Source of the DNA: Amycolatopsis nivea
GTDB taxonomy: Bacteria > Actinomycetota > Actinomycetes > Mycobacteriales > Pseudonocardiaceae
Length of the DNA: 64,000 bases
NCBI RefSeq assembly: GCF_004522235.1
Contig: NZ_SDLT01000040.1
Location: forward strand, 1 to 64,000
Direction of reading: 5' to 3'
The notes below the pieces were generated by a model. It did no database searches and had not been told where the DNA came from. It saw only the letters and a program-made list of their open reading frames with translations. This document shows positions 1 through 7,683 of this stretch, piece after piece; within the stretch, counting starts at the first letter, position 1, and each line of letters starts with the position of its first letter. Both the position numbers and the translations under genes were made by a program.

Positions 1-68
1 ATCCTGCTAACTCGGTGTCCACGACCCGGGGTGAACCTCAGTCCGCATCAATTGCTGGGCGGCACAGG

Positions 69-90
69 GCAGGCGCGGGCACGCGCCTGC
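69..90. terminator. Short GC-rich hairpin
   Basis: A perfect 9-bp stem (GCAGGCGCG / CGCGCCTGC) with a 4-nt loop. It could end a gene lying left of the window or the small minus-strand gene that stops at 245. There is no T tract, which is usual for actinomycete terminators, so its function is inferred from shape only. Confidence 0.35.
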
Positions 91-96
91 GCGAGA

Positions 97-205
97 AGGT
101 CCGCGTCGGCGGCCAAGTCCGCGTAGGCGAGCAGGTCCACGTCGGCGAGCAGGTCCACGTCGGCGACCCAAGCCCGCGTCGGCGAGCAGACCCGCGTCAA
201 CAGTG
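97..205. repeat. 18-bp tandem repeat, about six units
   Basis: Six imperfect tandem copies of an 18-bp unit close to AGGTCCACGTCGGCGAGC. The central two copies are nearly identical and the outer ones diverge; one copy carries an extra base (19 bp). Because the unit is a multiple of three, one minus-strand frame reads as ADVDLL-type hexapeptides, but I see no gene start or domain to support translation. The rest of the first 244 bases holds only the hairpin at 69-90. Confidence 0.7.
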
Positions 206-244
206 CGGGAAGCGTGCGTCGGAAGCGGGAAGATCCCGGAGTGG

Positions 245-403
245 TCAGCTGACCAGCCAGGCGATGGCCCCGCCGATCGCCAGCACTGCCGCGATGCCCA
301 GCACCACGGCGAAGAACTTCGCGGTCTTCCACAGCGAGTAGACCCCGCCGGCCAGGAAGCCGCCGAGGGCCAGCAGCAGGACCGCGATCAGTTCTTTGCT
401 CAC
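245..403 (-). CDS. Small hydrophobic membrane protein
   Basis: A 52-residue protein starting at GTG (403) and ending in TGA. It is almost entirely two hydrophobic stretches, about residues 5-17 and 27-49, split by a short polar turn containing a Trp-Lys-Thr-Ala-Lys run, so it looks like a two-helix hairpin in the membrane. The third-position G+C bias fits a real gene. The start lies only 17 bp from the divergent hydrolase start, so the two must share a very compact promoter region or one true start lies further in. No family is recognised and no function is proposed. Confidence 0.6.
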   Translation of the reverse strand: MSKELIAVLLLALGGFLAGGVYSLWKTAKFFAVVLGIAAVLAIGGAIAWLVS

Positions 404-420
404 AGGGGTTAGCGTGCCAC

Positions 421-1158
421 ATGGCTTTCACCGTGACGGTACTGGGCAGCGCGACGCCGTACCCGCGCCCGGACGCTCCGTGCTCCGGGTACCTGGTGCG
501 CCACGAGGACACCGCGATCTGGCTCGACGCCGGGCCCGGCACCCTCGCTGCCCTGCAGGAACACGTCTCGCCGGCCGAGCTGGACGCGATCTGGATCTCG
601 CATCTGCACGCGGACCACGTCGCGGATCTGTTACCGGCGGTGTACGCACTGTTGTTCGCGGATCTCCGCCCGCGGCGGCCGATCCCGCTCTACGGCCCGC
701 CGGGGACGGCGGCGCGGATCTCCGCGTTCCTGAGCAACACCGGCCGCGCGCCGATCGAGGAGGCGTTCGCCGTCCGGGAACTCCACGACGGACATCGGAC
801 CCAAGTCGGCGGGCTGCGCCTCGAGACGGTGGCCGTGTCGCACGGGTTCCCGGCGTTCGGGGTGCGGATCACTGACGGAGAGCGGACTTTCGCGTACTCC
901 GGGGACACCGGGCCGTGCTCGGCGCTCTCGGAGCTGGCGAAGGGGACGGATCTGTTCCTGTGCGAAGCGGACAGCATCGAGCCGTCCGCGGAACACCTGA
1001 CTCCGGCGGAAGCGGGCCACGCGGCTGCCGGAGCCGCACGACTGGTGCTCACGCATCTCGGCCACACGGTCACCGCCCGCGACGCGGTTCGCCTTGCCGC
1101 CGAACACTTTCCCGGGCCGGTGGCTTATGCCGCTCCGCGGACGGTGTTCCGTGTGTGA
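421..1158 (+). CDS. MBL-fold metallo-hydrolase (RNase Z / phosphodiesterase-like)
   Basis: A 245-residue cytoplasmic metallo-beta-lactamase-fold hydrolase. The metal-binding motif HLHADH is at about residues 61-66, preceded by a conserved glycine-rich beta hairpin (TVLGSATPYPRP near the N terminus). Further ligands are likely in SHGFP (about 140), SGDTGP (about 160) and the C-terminal TH-LGH segment. Length and motifs fit the group that includes tRNase Z-like and cyclic-nucleotide phosphodiesterase enzymes of actinobacteria such as Rv1339 and Rv2407. Substrate cannot be read from sequence. ATG at 421 is preceded by AGGGG about 12 nt upstream. Convergent with hisB across 177 bp in which I see no gene. 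Confidence 0.85.
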   Translation: MAFTVTVLGSATPYPRPDAPCSGYLVRHEDTAIWLDAGPGTLAALQEHVSPAELDAIWISHLHADHVADLLPAVYALLFADLRPRRPIPLYGPPGTAARISAFLSNTGRAPIEEAFAVRELHDGHRTQVGGLRLETVAVSHGFPAFGVRITDGERTFAYSGDTGPCSALSELAKGTDLFLCEADSIEPSAEHLTPAEAGHAAAGAARLVLTHLGHTVTARDAVRLAAEHFPGPVAYAAPRTVFRV

Positions 1159-1335
1159 GCGGTCAGAACGAGAACCGAGTGCGCGGTGCCGGTCCGCTGG
1201 AGCGAGCTTCCCCGCGAATTACCGACCTGAATATCGCGAGGTCGATTCCCGCTTCTCCTGCTCGATGCGGGCCGCATTCCCGTCGCGGCCACCGTGCGCG
1301 GCGTCCAGCAGCAACGCCGCGCACGTTCGTAGCCG

Positions 1336-1935
1336 TTAAAGCACGCCCTTCGTGGACGGAATCCCCCCGGCGCGCGGGTCCGGTTCCGTGGCCGCCCGCA
1401 GTGCCCTCGCCACGGCCTTGTACTCCGCTTCCGCGATGTGGTGCGGGTCGCGGCCGTGGATGACGCGGACGTGCAGGGCGATCTGCGCGTGGAACGCCAG
1501 CGAGTCGAAGACGTGCCGGGTCAGGACGAACGGGTAGTTGTTGCCGATCGTGAAGGTGTTGAACTGCTCCGGTTCCCCGACGTGCACGCAGTACGGGCGG
1601 CCGGAGACGTCGATCGCGGCGTGGGCGAGGGTTTCGTCCATCGGGATCCACGCGTCGCCGAAGCGGCGGATGCCGCTCTTGTCCCCGAGGGCCTGGCGCA
1701 GCGCCTGGCCGAGCACGATCGCGGTGTCCTCGACGGTGTGGTGGGCGTCGATGTGGACGTCGCCGGTCGCTTCGACCTTCAGGTCCAGCGAGCCGTGCAC
1801 GCCGAACGCGGTGAGCATGTGGTCGTAGAACGGCACGCCGGTGGCGATCTCCACCTGGCCGGTCCCGTCGAGGTCCAGCTGGACCAGGATGGACGATTCC
1901 TTGGTGGTGCGCTCCACCTTGCCGACGCGGCTCAT
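1336..1935 (-). CDS. hisB: Imidazoleglycerol-phosphate dehydratase
   Basis: Dehydrates imidazole glycerol phosphate to imidazole acetol phosphate (histidine biosynthesis). The 199 residues are the normal size of the monofunctional enzyme. The paired metal-binding motifs are visible: an HHTVEDTAIVLGQAL block at about residues 62-76 and HHIAEAEYKAVARAL near 165-180. ATG at 1935 overlaps the end of hisC by 4 nt (ATGA), so translation is coupled. It is the last gene of the hisD-hisC-hisB operon here; hisH, hisA and hisF do not follow within the window. Confidence 0.98.
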   Translation of the reverse strand: MSRVGKVERTTKESSILVQLDLDGTGQVEIATGVPFYDHMLTAFGVHGSLDLKVEATGDVHIDAHHTVEDTAIVLGQALRQALGDKSGIRRFGDAWIPMDETLAHAAIDVSGRPYCVHVGEPEQFNTFTIGNNYPFVLTRHVFDSLAFHAQIALHVRVIHGRDPHHIAEAEYKAVARALRAATEPDPRAGGIPSTKGVL

Positions 1936-3041
1936 CGCTTGACTTCCTTACTCGCTTCGAGGAAAGCGTCGTTCTCTTCCGGGGTGCCGACGGTCACCCG
2001 CAGGTGGCCTTCGATGCCCACGTCCCGGATCAGCACGCCGTGGTCCAAATAGGACTGCCAGCTGGCCGGCGCGTCGCTGAACCGTCCGAAGAGGACGAAG
2101 TTGGCGTCGCTCGGCACCGGGGTGAATCCCAAGCCCAGCAAGGCTTCCACGACGCGGTCGCGTTCGGCGGAGAGCCGGTGCACCGACGCGAGGGTGGCGT
2201 CGGCGTGCCGGAGGGCGGCACGGGCGGCCGCCTGGGTGACCTTGGAAAGGTGGTACGGCAAGCGGACCAGCTGCAGGGCGTCCACGATGGCCGGTGCGGC
2301 GGCGAGGTAGCCCAGCCGTCCGCCGGCGAAGGCGAACGCCTTGCTCATCGTGCGCGACACGATCAGCTTCGCCGGGTACTCCGCGATCAGCTCGATCGCG
2401 CTGGCCTGCGACGAAAACTCCGCGTACGCCTCGTCCACCACGACGATCCCCGGGGCCGCGTCGAGCACGCCGCGCAGCTGGTCCAGCGGGATCGACCCGC
2501 CGGTGGGGTTGTTCGGGCTGGTCACGAAGACGATGTCCGGCTTCCGCTCGGCGACCGCTCGGGCGGCCTGCGCGGTGTCGAGCGAGAAGTCCGCGCGGCG
2601 CGGCACCGGCAGCCAGTCGGTACGCGTGCCGGTCGCGATGATCGGGTGCATCGAGTACGACGGCTCGAAGCCCAGCGCGGTGCGGCCGGGGCCGCCGAAC
2701 GCCTGCAGGATCTGCTGCAGGATCTCGTTCGACCCGTTCGCCGCCCACACGTTCGCCTCGGACAGCACGACCCGGGTGGACACGGTGAGGTAGTCCGCCA
2801 GATCGGTGCGCAGCGCCACCGCGTCGCGGTCCGGGTACCGGTGCAGCGACGCGGCTTCGGCGCGCACGGCCTCGGCGACGTCGTCGACCAGTTCGGGCGG
2901 CGGCGGGTACGGGTTTTCGTTGGTGTTGAGCCGGATCGGGACGTCCAGCTGCGGCGCGCCGTACGGGGTGCGGCCCCGCAGGTCCTCGCGCAGCGGGAGT
3001 TCGGCGAGGGTGACCTCGCCGCCGGGAGTGGCTTCGTTCAT
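1932..3041 (-). CDS. hisC: Histidinol-phosphate aminotransferase
   Basis: PLP-dependent fold-type I transaminase, 369 residues, converting imidazole acetol phosphate to histidinol phosphate. Visible motifs include the N-terminal RLNTNENPYPPP segment, the SPNNPTG cofactor-binding motif, VVDEAYAEF, and the PLP lysine in SRTMSKAFAFAGGRLGY. I chose ATG 3041 because it overlaps the hisD stop by 4 nt and gives the usual HisC N terminus. The open frame runs far upstream inside hisD, but that part is antisense-like shadow. Confidence 0.97.
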   Translation of the reverse strand: MNEATPGGEVTLAELPLREDLRGRTPYGAPQLDVPIRLNTNENPYPPPPELVDDVAEAVRAEAASLHRYPDRDAVALRTDLADYLTVSTRVVLSEANVWAANGSNEILQQILQAFGGPGRTALGFEPSYSMHPIIATGTRTDWLPVPRRADFSLDTAQAARAVAERKPDIVFVTSPNNPTGGSIPLDQLRGVLDAAPGIVVVDEAYAEFSSQASAIELIAEYPAKLIVSRTMSKAFAFAGGRLGYLAAAPAIVDALQLVRLPYHLSKVTQAAARAALRHADATLASVHRLSAERDRVVEALLGLGFTPVPSDANFVLFGRFSDAPASWQSYLDHGVLIRDVGIEGHLRVTVGTPEENDAFLEASKEVKR

Positions 3042-4363
3042 CGGCCGTCTCCTTCGAAACGTGCGGTGACGGCTTCGCCGTGCGCGGGCAGGTCTTCGGC
3101 GTCCGCGAGCGCGACGACGCGGGGAGCGATCTCGCGCAGGGCGTCCTCGGAGTAGTCCACGACGTGGATCCCCTTCAGGAAGCTCTGCACCGACAGGCCC
3201 GAGGAATGCCGCGCGAACCCGCCGGTGGGCAGCACGTGGTTCGAGCCGGCGCAGTAGTCGCCCAGCGAAACCGGGGCGTACGCGCCGACGAAGATCGCTC
3301 CGGCGTTGCGCACCCGTGCGGCCACTTCGCGGGCGTTCGCGGTCTGGATTTCCAGGTGCTCGGCGGCATACGCGTCCACGACGCGCAGTCCGTCGTCCAC
3401 AGTGGACACCAGGATGACGCCGGACTGCTTGCCGCCCAGCGCCTGGCCGACCCGCTCGGAGTGCTTCGTCGCGGGGACGCGGGCGGCCAGTTCCGTCTCG
3501 ACCGCGTCGGCCAACTCCTCGGACGTGGTCACCAGGACGCTCGCGGCCAGCGGGTCGTGCTCGGCCTGGCTGATCAGGTCGGCGGCGACGTGCGCCGGGT
3601 CGGCCGTCTCGTCGGCGAGGATCGCGATCTCGGTCGGACCGGCCTCGGAGTCGATCCCGATCACGCCGCGGACCAGGCGCTTGGCCGCGGTGAGGAAGAT
3701 GTTGCCGGGGCCGGTGACGATGTCCACCGGGGCCAGTTCGGCGCCGTCGGTGTCGACGCCGCCGTAGGCGACCAGCGCGACCGCCTGCGCGCCGCCGACC
3801 GCCCACACCTCGTCGACGCCGAGCAGCGCGGCCGCGGCCAGGATCGTCGGGTGCGGCCGCCCGCCGAACGCGGCCTGCGGCGGCGAGCACACGACCAGCG
3901 AGCGCACGCCGGCCAGCTGCGCCGGGACGACGTTCATCACCACGGTCGACGGGTACACCGCCAGCCCGCCCGGCGCGTACAGGCCGACGCGGTCGACCGG
4001 CACCCAGCGCTCGGTGACCGTGCCGCCGGGCACGACCTGGGTCGTGACGTCCTGGCGGCGCTGGTCGGAGTGCACCTTCCGGGCGCGCTTGATGGACTCC
4101 TCCAGCGCGGCGCGGACCTGCGGGTCCAGCTCGGACAGCGCCTTGGTCAGCTCTTCGGCGGGCACGCGGACCGTCTCCGGGCGCACCTTGTCGAACCGCT
4201 CGGTGAACTCGAGGACCGCCTCGACCCCGCGGTCGCGGACCGCCTCGACCACCGGCCGGACCTGATGCAGCGCCGCGTCCACGTCGTACTCGGCGCGCGG
4301 AAGCGCGGCACGGAGCTCGGCAGCGGAGGGGACCTGCCCGCGCAGGTCGGTGCGGTTCAACAT
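3038..4363 (-). CDS. hisD: Histidinol dehydrogenase
   Basis: NAD-dependent, zinc-containing enzyme for the last two oxidations of histidine synthesis; 441 residues, typical length. Recognisable blocks are GLYAPGG, the GPGNIFLTAAKRLV segment, SEAGPTEIAILAD, the SQAEHDP zinc/catalytic segment and GDYCAGSNHVLPTGG. First gene of the his operon. A TACCCT element lies 7 nt before the ATG (positions 4371-4376 on the minus strand), so the transcript may be leaderless; no clear -35 accompanies it. Confidence 0.98.
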   Translation of the reverse strand: MLNRTDLRGQVPSAAELRAALPRAEYDVDAALHQVRPVVEAVRDRGVEAVLEFTERFDKVRPETVRVPAEELTKALSELDPQVRAALEESIKRARKVHSDQRRQDVTTQVVPGGTVTERWVPVDRVGLYAPGGLAVYPSTVVMNVVPAQLAGVRSLVVCSPPQAAFGGRPHPTILAAAALLGVDEVWAVGGAQAVALVAYGGVDTDGAELAPVDIVTGPGNIFLTAAKRLVRGVIGIDSEAGPTEIAILADETADPAHVAADLISQAEHDPLAASVLVTTSEELADAVETELAARVPATKHSERVGQALGGKQSGVILVSTVDDGLRVVDAYAAEHLEIQTANAREVAARVRNAGAIFVGAYAPVSLGDYCAGSNHVLPTGGFARHSSGLSVQSFLKGIHVVDYSEDALREIAPRVVALADAEDLPAHGEAVTARFEGDGR

Positions 4364-4447
4364 GGACACCAGGGTACGAGGTGGCCCGCGCGCGCCCGGC
4401 AGGGATACTCGATGCCGACCCGCTGTCCCCGGACCAGGGAGGCTCGT

Positions 4448-5245
4448 GTGCCCCGGATCGCGTTGTGCCAGCTCAACTCGGGCGACGACCCGGAAGAAAA
4501 CCTGAAAACGGTTCGCTCCGGCGTGGAGGCCGCGGCGGCCGCCGGAGCGCGGGTGGTGGTGTTCCCGGAGGCGACGATGGCCCGCTTCGGCCGCCCGCTC
4601 GCCCCGGTCGCGCAGCAGCTCGACGGCCCGTGGGCGACGGCGGTCGCCGCGATCGCCTCGGAGCACGACGTGCTGGTGATCGCCGGGATGTTCACGCCAG
4701 CGGACAACGGGCGGGTGCGGAACACACTGCTGATCACCGGGCTGGGGCAGCATCTCGGCTACGACAAGATCCACCTGTACGACGCCTTCGGCTTCGCCGA
4801 ATCGGACACTGTCGCGCCGGGTGCGGAGGTCGTGACTTTCTCCGCGGAGGGGACCGTGTTCGGGGTCGCCACCTGCTACGACCTGCGGTTCCCGGAGCTG
4901 TTCCGACGCCTGGCCGACGACGGCGCGGACGTGGTGACGGTCCCGGCTTCGTGGGGCGCGGGAGCCGGGAAGCGGGAGCAGTGGGAAGTCCTGGTGCGGG
5001 CACGGGCCCTGGACTCGGGCTGCTGGGTGGCGGCTTGCGGGCAGGCCGACCCGGCGGTGACCGGGGTGGAAGTGAATCCGAAGGCGCCGACCGGCATCGG
5101 GTACTCGCTGGTGGCGGACGGTTTCGGGCGGGTGGAAGCGCAGGCTGGGGCCGGGGTGGAGATGCTGGTGGTGGACGTGGACCCGGAGGTGGCGGGGAAG
5201 GCTCGGACGGCTACTGGGGCGTTGGCCAACCGGCGGCTGTCGTGA
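4448..5245 (+). CDS. Carbon-nitrogen hydrolase (nitrilase family)
   Basis: A 265-residue amidase of the nitrilase superfamily, cleaving a C-N bond in a small amide. The Glu-Lys-Cys triad is visible: Glu in VVFPEATMARF (about residue 42), Lys in GYDKIHLYD (about 108) and Cys in VATCYDLRFPELFR (about 142). The GTG start at 4448 is preceded by a strong AGGGAGG about 6 nt upstream; the open frame extends much further upstream but that overlaps hisD. The closest functional class is omega-amidase or deaminated-glutathione amidase-like (NIT), though the substrate is not determinable. Divergent from hisD; ends 4 bp from the TIR gene, tail to tail. Confidence 0.9.
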   Translation: MPRIALCQLNSGDDPEENLKTVRSGVEAAAAAGARVVVFPEATMARFGRPLAPVAQQLDGPWATAVAAIASEHDVLVIAGMFTPADNGRVRNTLLITGLGQHLGYDKIHLYDAFGFAESDTVAPGAEVVTFSAEGTVFGVATCYDLRFPELFRRLADDGADVVTVPASWGAGAGKREQWEVLVRARALDSGCWVAACGQADPAVTGVEVNPKAPTGIGYSLVADGFGRVEAQAGAGVEMLVVDVDPEVAGKARTATGALANRRLS

Positions 5246-5249
5246 GCGG

Positions 5250-6323
5250 TCAGCTCAGCCGGTGACGTTCGAACGCCTCGAGAGCGCGATCGTATTGGGC
5301 TGACGCCTCGGGAGAGATCTCCAGCGGGAGGTTCAGCCGGATCGTGATGTCCTCGCCGTTGAGCAGTTGCCCGTGCAGAGGGTCCATGCGATCACGGAAC
5401 TCGTACACGAAGGACCTCAACCGCTCCACGGGCTGGTACGCGAACTGGGCGAGCGCCGCGAAGACCTCGTGGACCTCGTCCGACTCCGTCGCGTAACCGC
5501 GGAGCCGGTAGGACCAGTCCAGGAACGACGCATAGACCGCGACGTAGCGGCTTGCCATGTGGATTATCCGAGGGACGTCCCCGCCTTCGGCGAACGCGGA
5601 AGCGTGCGCGTCGCCGGAAAGCACCGCGGCGAAGTTCCTGGTCACGCTGATCACTGTGGCGAGTTCCCGTTGGACGATCGCCGGAACCTGGTCGACCGGC
5701 ACGTACTCGTCCGGATGGGCAAAGCCCATGCGATGGTCCAGATAAGCGTCGAGCAGCCGCTCGACCCCGCTCACCAGCTGATAAGAAAAGAGCAGATATC
5801 CCCAGCCCGCGGGGCGCTCGCCGATCAGCACCGTGGCTTCGTGCTCGTTTCGCGGGACATACCCGTTGAACCCGCCTCCTCCCGCCGCGGCGGCACTGCC
5901 CAATTTCTGGCAGATCGCGCTAGCGATGCCGCTCGCCCCGACGATGTTCCCGTCCAGGTAACTGATGCTGTCCCGGACATCGTCGAGCTGGGTCGCGTCC
6001 AAGCGCACCGGAAGCAAATACGGTTCCGGCTGATTGATCGCCCGCAACAGCACGCTTCGACGCTCGAACCTCGTCCACGGTTTGGCCGCGTAATGCCGGG
6101 AAACGAACATCACGGCGTACCGCGCGCGTTCTTCGTAGATCTTCGGCAGGTACTCGGTCAGGTCTTCGCCCCAGAGCGAAACCTGCTCGTCCTGGTCGTA
6201 GAACACCTTATATCCGGCGTCGACCACCTCCCGGACCACCGCCTCGACGAAAACGCGGTCTTCCCCGGCGAAGGACACCGCGACGTCGTAGTCGTAGGCC
6301 CGCGCCGGGTCTCTCACCGTCAA
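5250..6323 (-). CDS. TIR-domain protein with unknown helical C-terminal domain
   Basis: A 357-residue protein. Residues about 10-145 form a TIR domain: box 1 is YDVAVSFAGEDR, followed by VFYDQDEQVSLWGEDL, a FVSRHYAAKPWTRFERRSVL segment carrying the glutamate expected at the NADase catalytic position, and LLPVRLD. Residues 150-357 are a largely alpha-helical domain I do not recognise, rich in Trp/Tyr and with no membrane span. Bacterial TIR domains often cleave NAD+ or make cyclic ADP-ribose signals; that activity is inferred here. The TTG start overlaps the preceding regulator stop by 4 nt; GTG at 6317 is an alternative. Last gene of the eccB-regulator-regulator-TIR operon. No ThsA-type partner is nearby. 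Confidence 0.88.
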   Translation of the reverse strand: MTVRDPARAYDYDVAVSFAGEDRVFVEAVVREVVDAGYKVFYDQDEQVSLWGEDLTEYLPKIYEERARYAVMFVSRHYAAKPWTRFERRSVLLRAINQPEPYLLPVRLDATQLDDVRDSISYLDGNIVGASGIASAICQKLGSAAAAGGGGFNGYVPRNEHEATVLIGERPAGWGYLLFSYQLVSGVERLLDAYLDHRMGFAHPDEYVPVDQVPAIVQRELATVISVTRNFAAVLSGDAHASAFAEGGDVPRIIHMASRYVAVYASFLDWSYRLRGYATESDEVHEVFAALAQFAYQPVERLRSFVYEFRDRMDPLHGQLLNGEDITIRLNLPLEISPEASAQYDRALEAFERHRLS

Positions 6324-6973
6324 CGCAGCAACCCTTCCCGGATCGCCACCCGCACGAATCCCGCCCTTCGCCGCTCTCCCGTCTTGTCCCGGATCCGGTC
6401 CAGATACGACCGCACCGTCCGGACGCTGATGTCCAGGATCTCCGCGACGTCGACGTCCCGCTCCCCCGCCGCTACCAGGCGCAGGACCTGTTTTTCCCGT
6501 TCCGACAGCACGATCTTCGGTCCCGCGTGCCGTTCGTCGCTGTCCTGGATGATCATGCCGGCCAAGGTCGGCGAGACGTACGCGTTGTCCTCCGCGATCG
6601 TCCGGATCGCGCGAAGCAGTTCGTCGCCGTCTACGTCCTTCGACAGGAAGCCCTTCGCGCCGGCTTGCATCGCGCCGAGGACCTCGGGCTGTTCCGCGTG
6701 CGCGGACACCACGAGCACCTTGTGCCCCATCTGCCCCACCTCGAGCACCGCGGCCGCGTCCTGGACGCCGCGCAGTTTCAGGTCGAGCACGACCACGCTG
6801 CCCTTCGGCTGGTCCTGCACCGCGAACCGCGCCACGGAGTCGGCTACCGCGCCCAGTTCGATGTCCGGGGCGTCGTTCAGCACGCGCGCGACCGCGTCCC
6901 GGTACAGCGGGTGGTCTTCGATCACCCCGACCTGGATGGGTCCGCTCCGGCGCCGCCCCTCGTCGGCTTTCAC
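6320..6973 (-). CDS. LuxR/NarL-type response regulator (second of a tandem pair)
   Basis: 217 residues: an N-terminal receiver (about 14-130) and a C-terminal LuxR helix-turn-helix (about 150-217). Receiver residues are intact: acidic pair in VGVIEDHP, phospho-acceptor Asp in VVVLDLKLRG, Ser in VVSAHA and Lys in GFLSKDVDG. The usual Pro after the acceptor Asp is replaced (LKLRG instead of LGLPG). The DNA-binding part has LSEREKQVLRLVAAGERDVDV and SVRTVRSYLDRIRDKTG. Strongly similar to the gene before it, so a local duplication. GTG start overlaps that gene by 4 nt (GTGA). No histidine kinase is in the window, so it is an orphan here. Confidence 0.93.
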   Translation of the reverse strand: MKADEGRRRSGPIQVGVIEDHPLYRDAVARVLNDAPDIELGAVADSVARFAVQDQPKGSVVVLDLKLRGVQDAAAVLEVGQMGHKVLVVSAHAEQPEVLGAMQAGAKGFLSKDVDGDELLRAIRTIAEDNAYVSPTLAGMIIQDSDERHAGPKIVLSEREKQVLRLVAAGERDVDVAEILDISVRTVRSYLDRIRDKTGERRRAGFVRVAIREGLLR

Positions 6974-7683
6974 GTCACTGTTTCCTTCCCCACCAGGCCG
7001 CGGCGGATCGCTTCCTTCACGAGGCCGGGGCGCCGCCGTTCGCCGGTCTTGTCGCGGATCCGGTCGAGGTAGCCGCGCACGGTGCGGACGCCGATGCCGA
7101 GGATCCGCGCGATGTCGACGTCCCGTTCGCCCGCCGCGACGAGCCGCAGCACCTGCACTTCTCGCGGCGACAGTTCCATTTCCGGCCGGGTGACCGGGCG
7201 GTCGGTGTTGTCCTTGATGATCATTCCGGCGACCACGGCCGACACGTACGCGCCGCCGCCCGCGACCGCGCGGATGGCGATCAGCAGCTCGTCGACGTCG
7301 ACATCCTTCGACAGGAATCCCTTGGCTCCGGCGGCGATCGCGGCGAGCACCGTCTCCGGCTCGGCTTGCGCCGACACGACCAGCACGTGATGGCCCAGCT
7401 CGGCGACCTCGAGCACCGCGGCCGCGCCGGCGACGCCCGGCAGGCCGAGGTCGAGCAGGACGACGCTTCCGGCGGGCTGGCGCGCGACGTGGAAGCGCGC
7501 GACCGAATCGACCACCGCGCCCAGTTCGACGTCCGGGGCCTCCATGAGGACGCGTTCCACCGACCGGCGGTACAGCGGATGGTCTTCGATCACTGCGACG
7601 TGGACGCTGCCGGAAGCTGGGGATTCGGGGCGGTCCGGCACGTCGCTGGGTCGCTGCGCTGTCGTGGTCACCGGCTCGCTCAC
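6970..7683 (-). CDS. LuxR/NarL-type response regulator (first of a tandem pair)
   Basis: 237 residues, with about 25 extra N-terminal residues rich in Pro and Thr before the receiver. All receiver signatures are present: VIEDHPLYRR, acceptor Asp in VVLLDLGLPG, VVSAQA and GFLSKDVDVDELL. The C-terminal LuxR domain shows LSPREVQVLRLVAAGERDVDI and GVRTVRGYLDRIRDKTG. I chose GTG 7683 because it overlaps the eccB stop as GTGA, matching the other junctions of this operon. A regulator translated directly after eccB suggests a role in controlling type VII secretion; that is inference from position. Confidence 0.92.
   Translation of the reverse strand: MSEPVTTTAQRPSDVPDRPESPASGSVHVAVIEDHPLYRRSVERVLMEAPDVELGAVVDSVARFHVARQPAGSVVLLDLGLPGVAGAAAVLEVAELGHHVLVVSAQAEPETVLAAIAAGAKGFLSKDVDVDELLIAIRAVAGGGAYVSAVVAGMIIKDNTDRPVTRPEMELSPREVQVLRLVAAGERDVDIARILGIGVRTVRGYLDRIRDKTGERRRPGLVKEAIRRGLVGKETVT

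Noticed and set aside
48..250. Pentapeptide-repeat-like protein coded by the 18-bp array on the minus strand
   Set aside because: No start signal, no continuation beyond the array, and the A(D/N)LXX pentapeptide pattern is not met.
5250..6323. Thoeris or other named TIR defence system
   Set aside because: No ThsA, SIR2-like or effector partner gene is present; only the TIR domain is shared.
6320..7683. Two-component system with a local sensor kinase
   Set aside because: No histidine kinase domain was found anywhere in the window; the regulators are orphans here.
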